DNA from: Nonlabens sp.
GTDB lineage: Bacteria > Bacteroidota > Bacteroidia > Flavobacteriales > Flavobacteriaceae
DNA length: 6,359 bases
NCBI GenBank assembly: GCA_023301395.1
Contig: JALZUY010000095.1
Location: 1-6,359, forward strand
Direction: 5' to 3'
Shown: piece after piece, positions 6,286 through 6,359 of the stretch
Numbering within the stretch: the stretch's first letter is position 1
Layout of the letters: every line of letters starts with the position of its first letter
The notes under the pieces: generated by a model
Told to the model about the DNA's origin: nothing
The model's database searches: none
Seen by the model: the letters and a program-made list of their open reading frames with translations, nothing else
Program-made: the position numbers and the translations under genes

Positions 6286-6359
6286 ATGAGTTTAAAAGTT
6301 ATTGCCGTTATTCCAGCCCGATATGAAGCGAGTCGTTTCCCTGCAAAATTAATGCAAGA
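6286..6359 (+). CDS. kdsB: 3-deoxy-manno-octulosonate cytidylyltransferase (CMP-Kdo synthetase), N-terminal fragment; 3' end outside window
   Basis: Only 24 full codons are visible, beginning MSLKVIAVIPARYEASRFPA and continuing KLMQ. The IPARY..SR.P.K pattern is the nucleotide-binding N-terminus of KdsB, which activates Kdo as CMP-Kdo for lipid A-core synthesis in the cytoplasm of Gram-negative bacteria. The variant RFPAKLMQ, instead of RLPGKPL, is what I recall from flavobacterial KdsB. The ATG follows an A-rich stretch and sits two bases after the stop of the preceding gene. Other sugar nucleotidyltransferases share part of this motif (for example NeuA-type CMP-sialate synthetase), but IPARY with SRFP fits KdsB best. 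Confidence 0.9.
   Translation, partial: MSLKVIAVIPARYEASRFPAKLMQ

Overview
The window is AT-rich and looks like a chromosomal housekeeping segment from a member of the Bacteroidota, most likely a (marine) Flavobacteriaceae. The reasons are: a DUF3822 protein next to rsmD, which is a Bacteroidota pairing; a Flavobacteria-like CMP-Kdo synthetase start; A/T-rich start regions with no clear Shine-Dalgarno sequence; a short type II signal peptide ending in a lipobox; and exact matches to the Bacteroidota -7 promoter element TAnnTTTG. Species cannot be named from the sequence alone. I see no RNA gene, insertion sequence, CRISPR array, phage gene or other sign of recent transfer.

Layout. Bases 1-993 (+) hold the C-terminal part of an ABC-F translation factor that enters from the left. 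It converges, across 31 bases, with a leftward four-gene block read from 3639 down to 1025: a two-helix inner-membrane protein of unknown function (3639-2869), a DUF3822 protein (2888-2115), the 16S rRNA methyltransferase RsmD (2124-1573) and a small lipoprotein (1555-1025). Overlaps of 20 and 10 bases and a gap of 17 bases suggest one transcript. A 118-base divergent intergenic region (3640-3757) separates this block from a rightward block: a Dda/RecD2-like SF1 helicase (3758-5185), a DUF4126 membrane protein (5187-5786), an unrecognised membrane protein (5804-6283) and the first 24 codons of kdsB (6286 onward, cut by the window end). The gaps here are 1, 17 and 2 bases, so this is also probably one operon.

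How the genes fit together. ABC-F and RsmD act on the ribosome, the helicase on DNA, and KdsB on lipopolysaccharide core synthesis; the rest are envelope or unknown proteins. No pathway joins all of them. The two observations most worth following are (i) the lipoprotein at 1025-1555, whose C-terminal half reads like the periplasmic P1 head domain of SecD/SecDF detached from any translocase membrane domain, and (ii) the overlapping pair of an inner-membrane protein with a pseudopilin-like stretch and a DUF3822 protein, a family I recall as having an actin-like fold. That pairing resembles PilM/PilN-type assemblies and may be an uncharacterised Bacteroidota envelope system.
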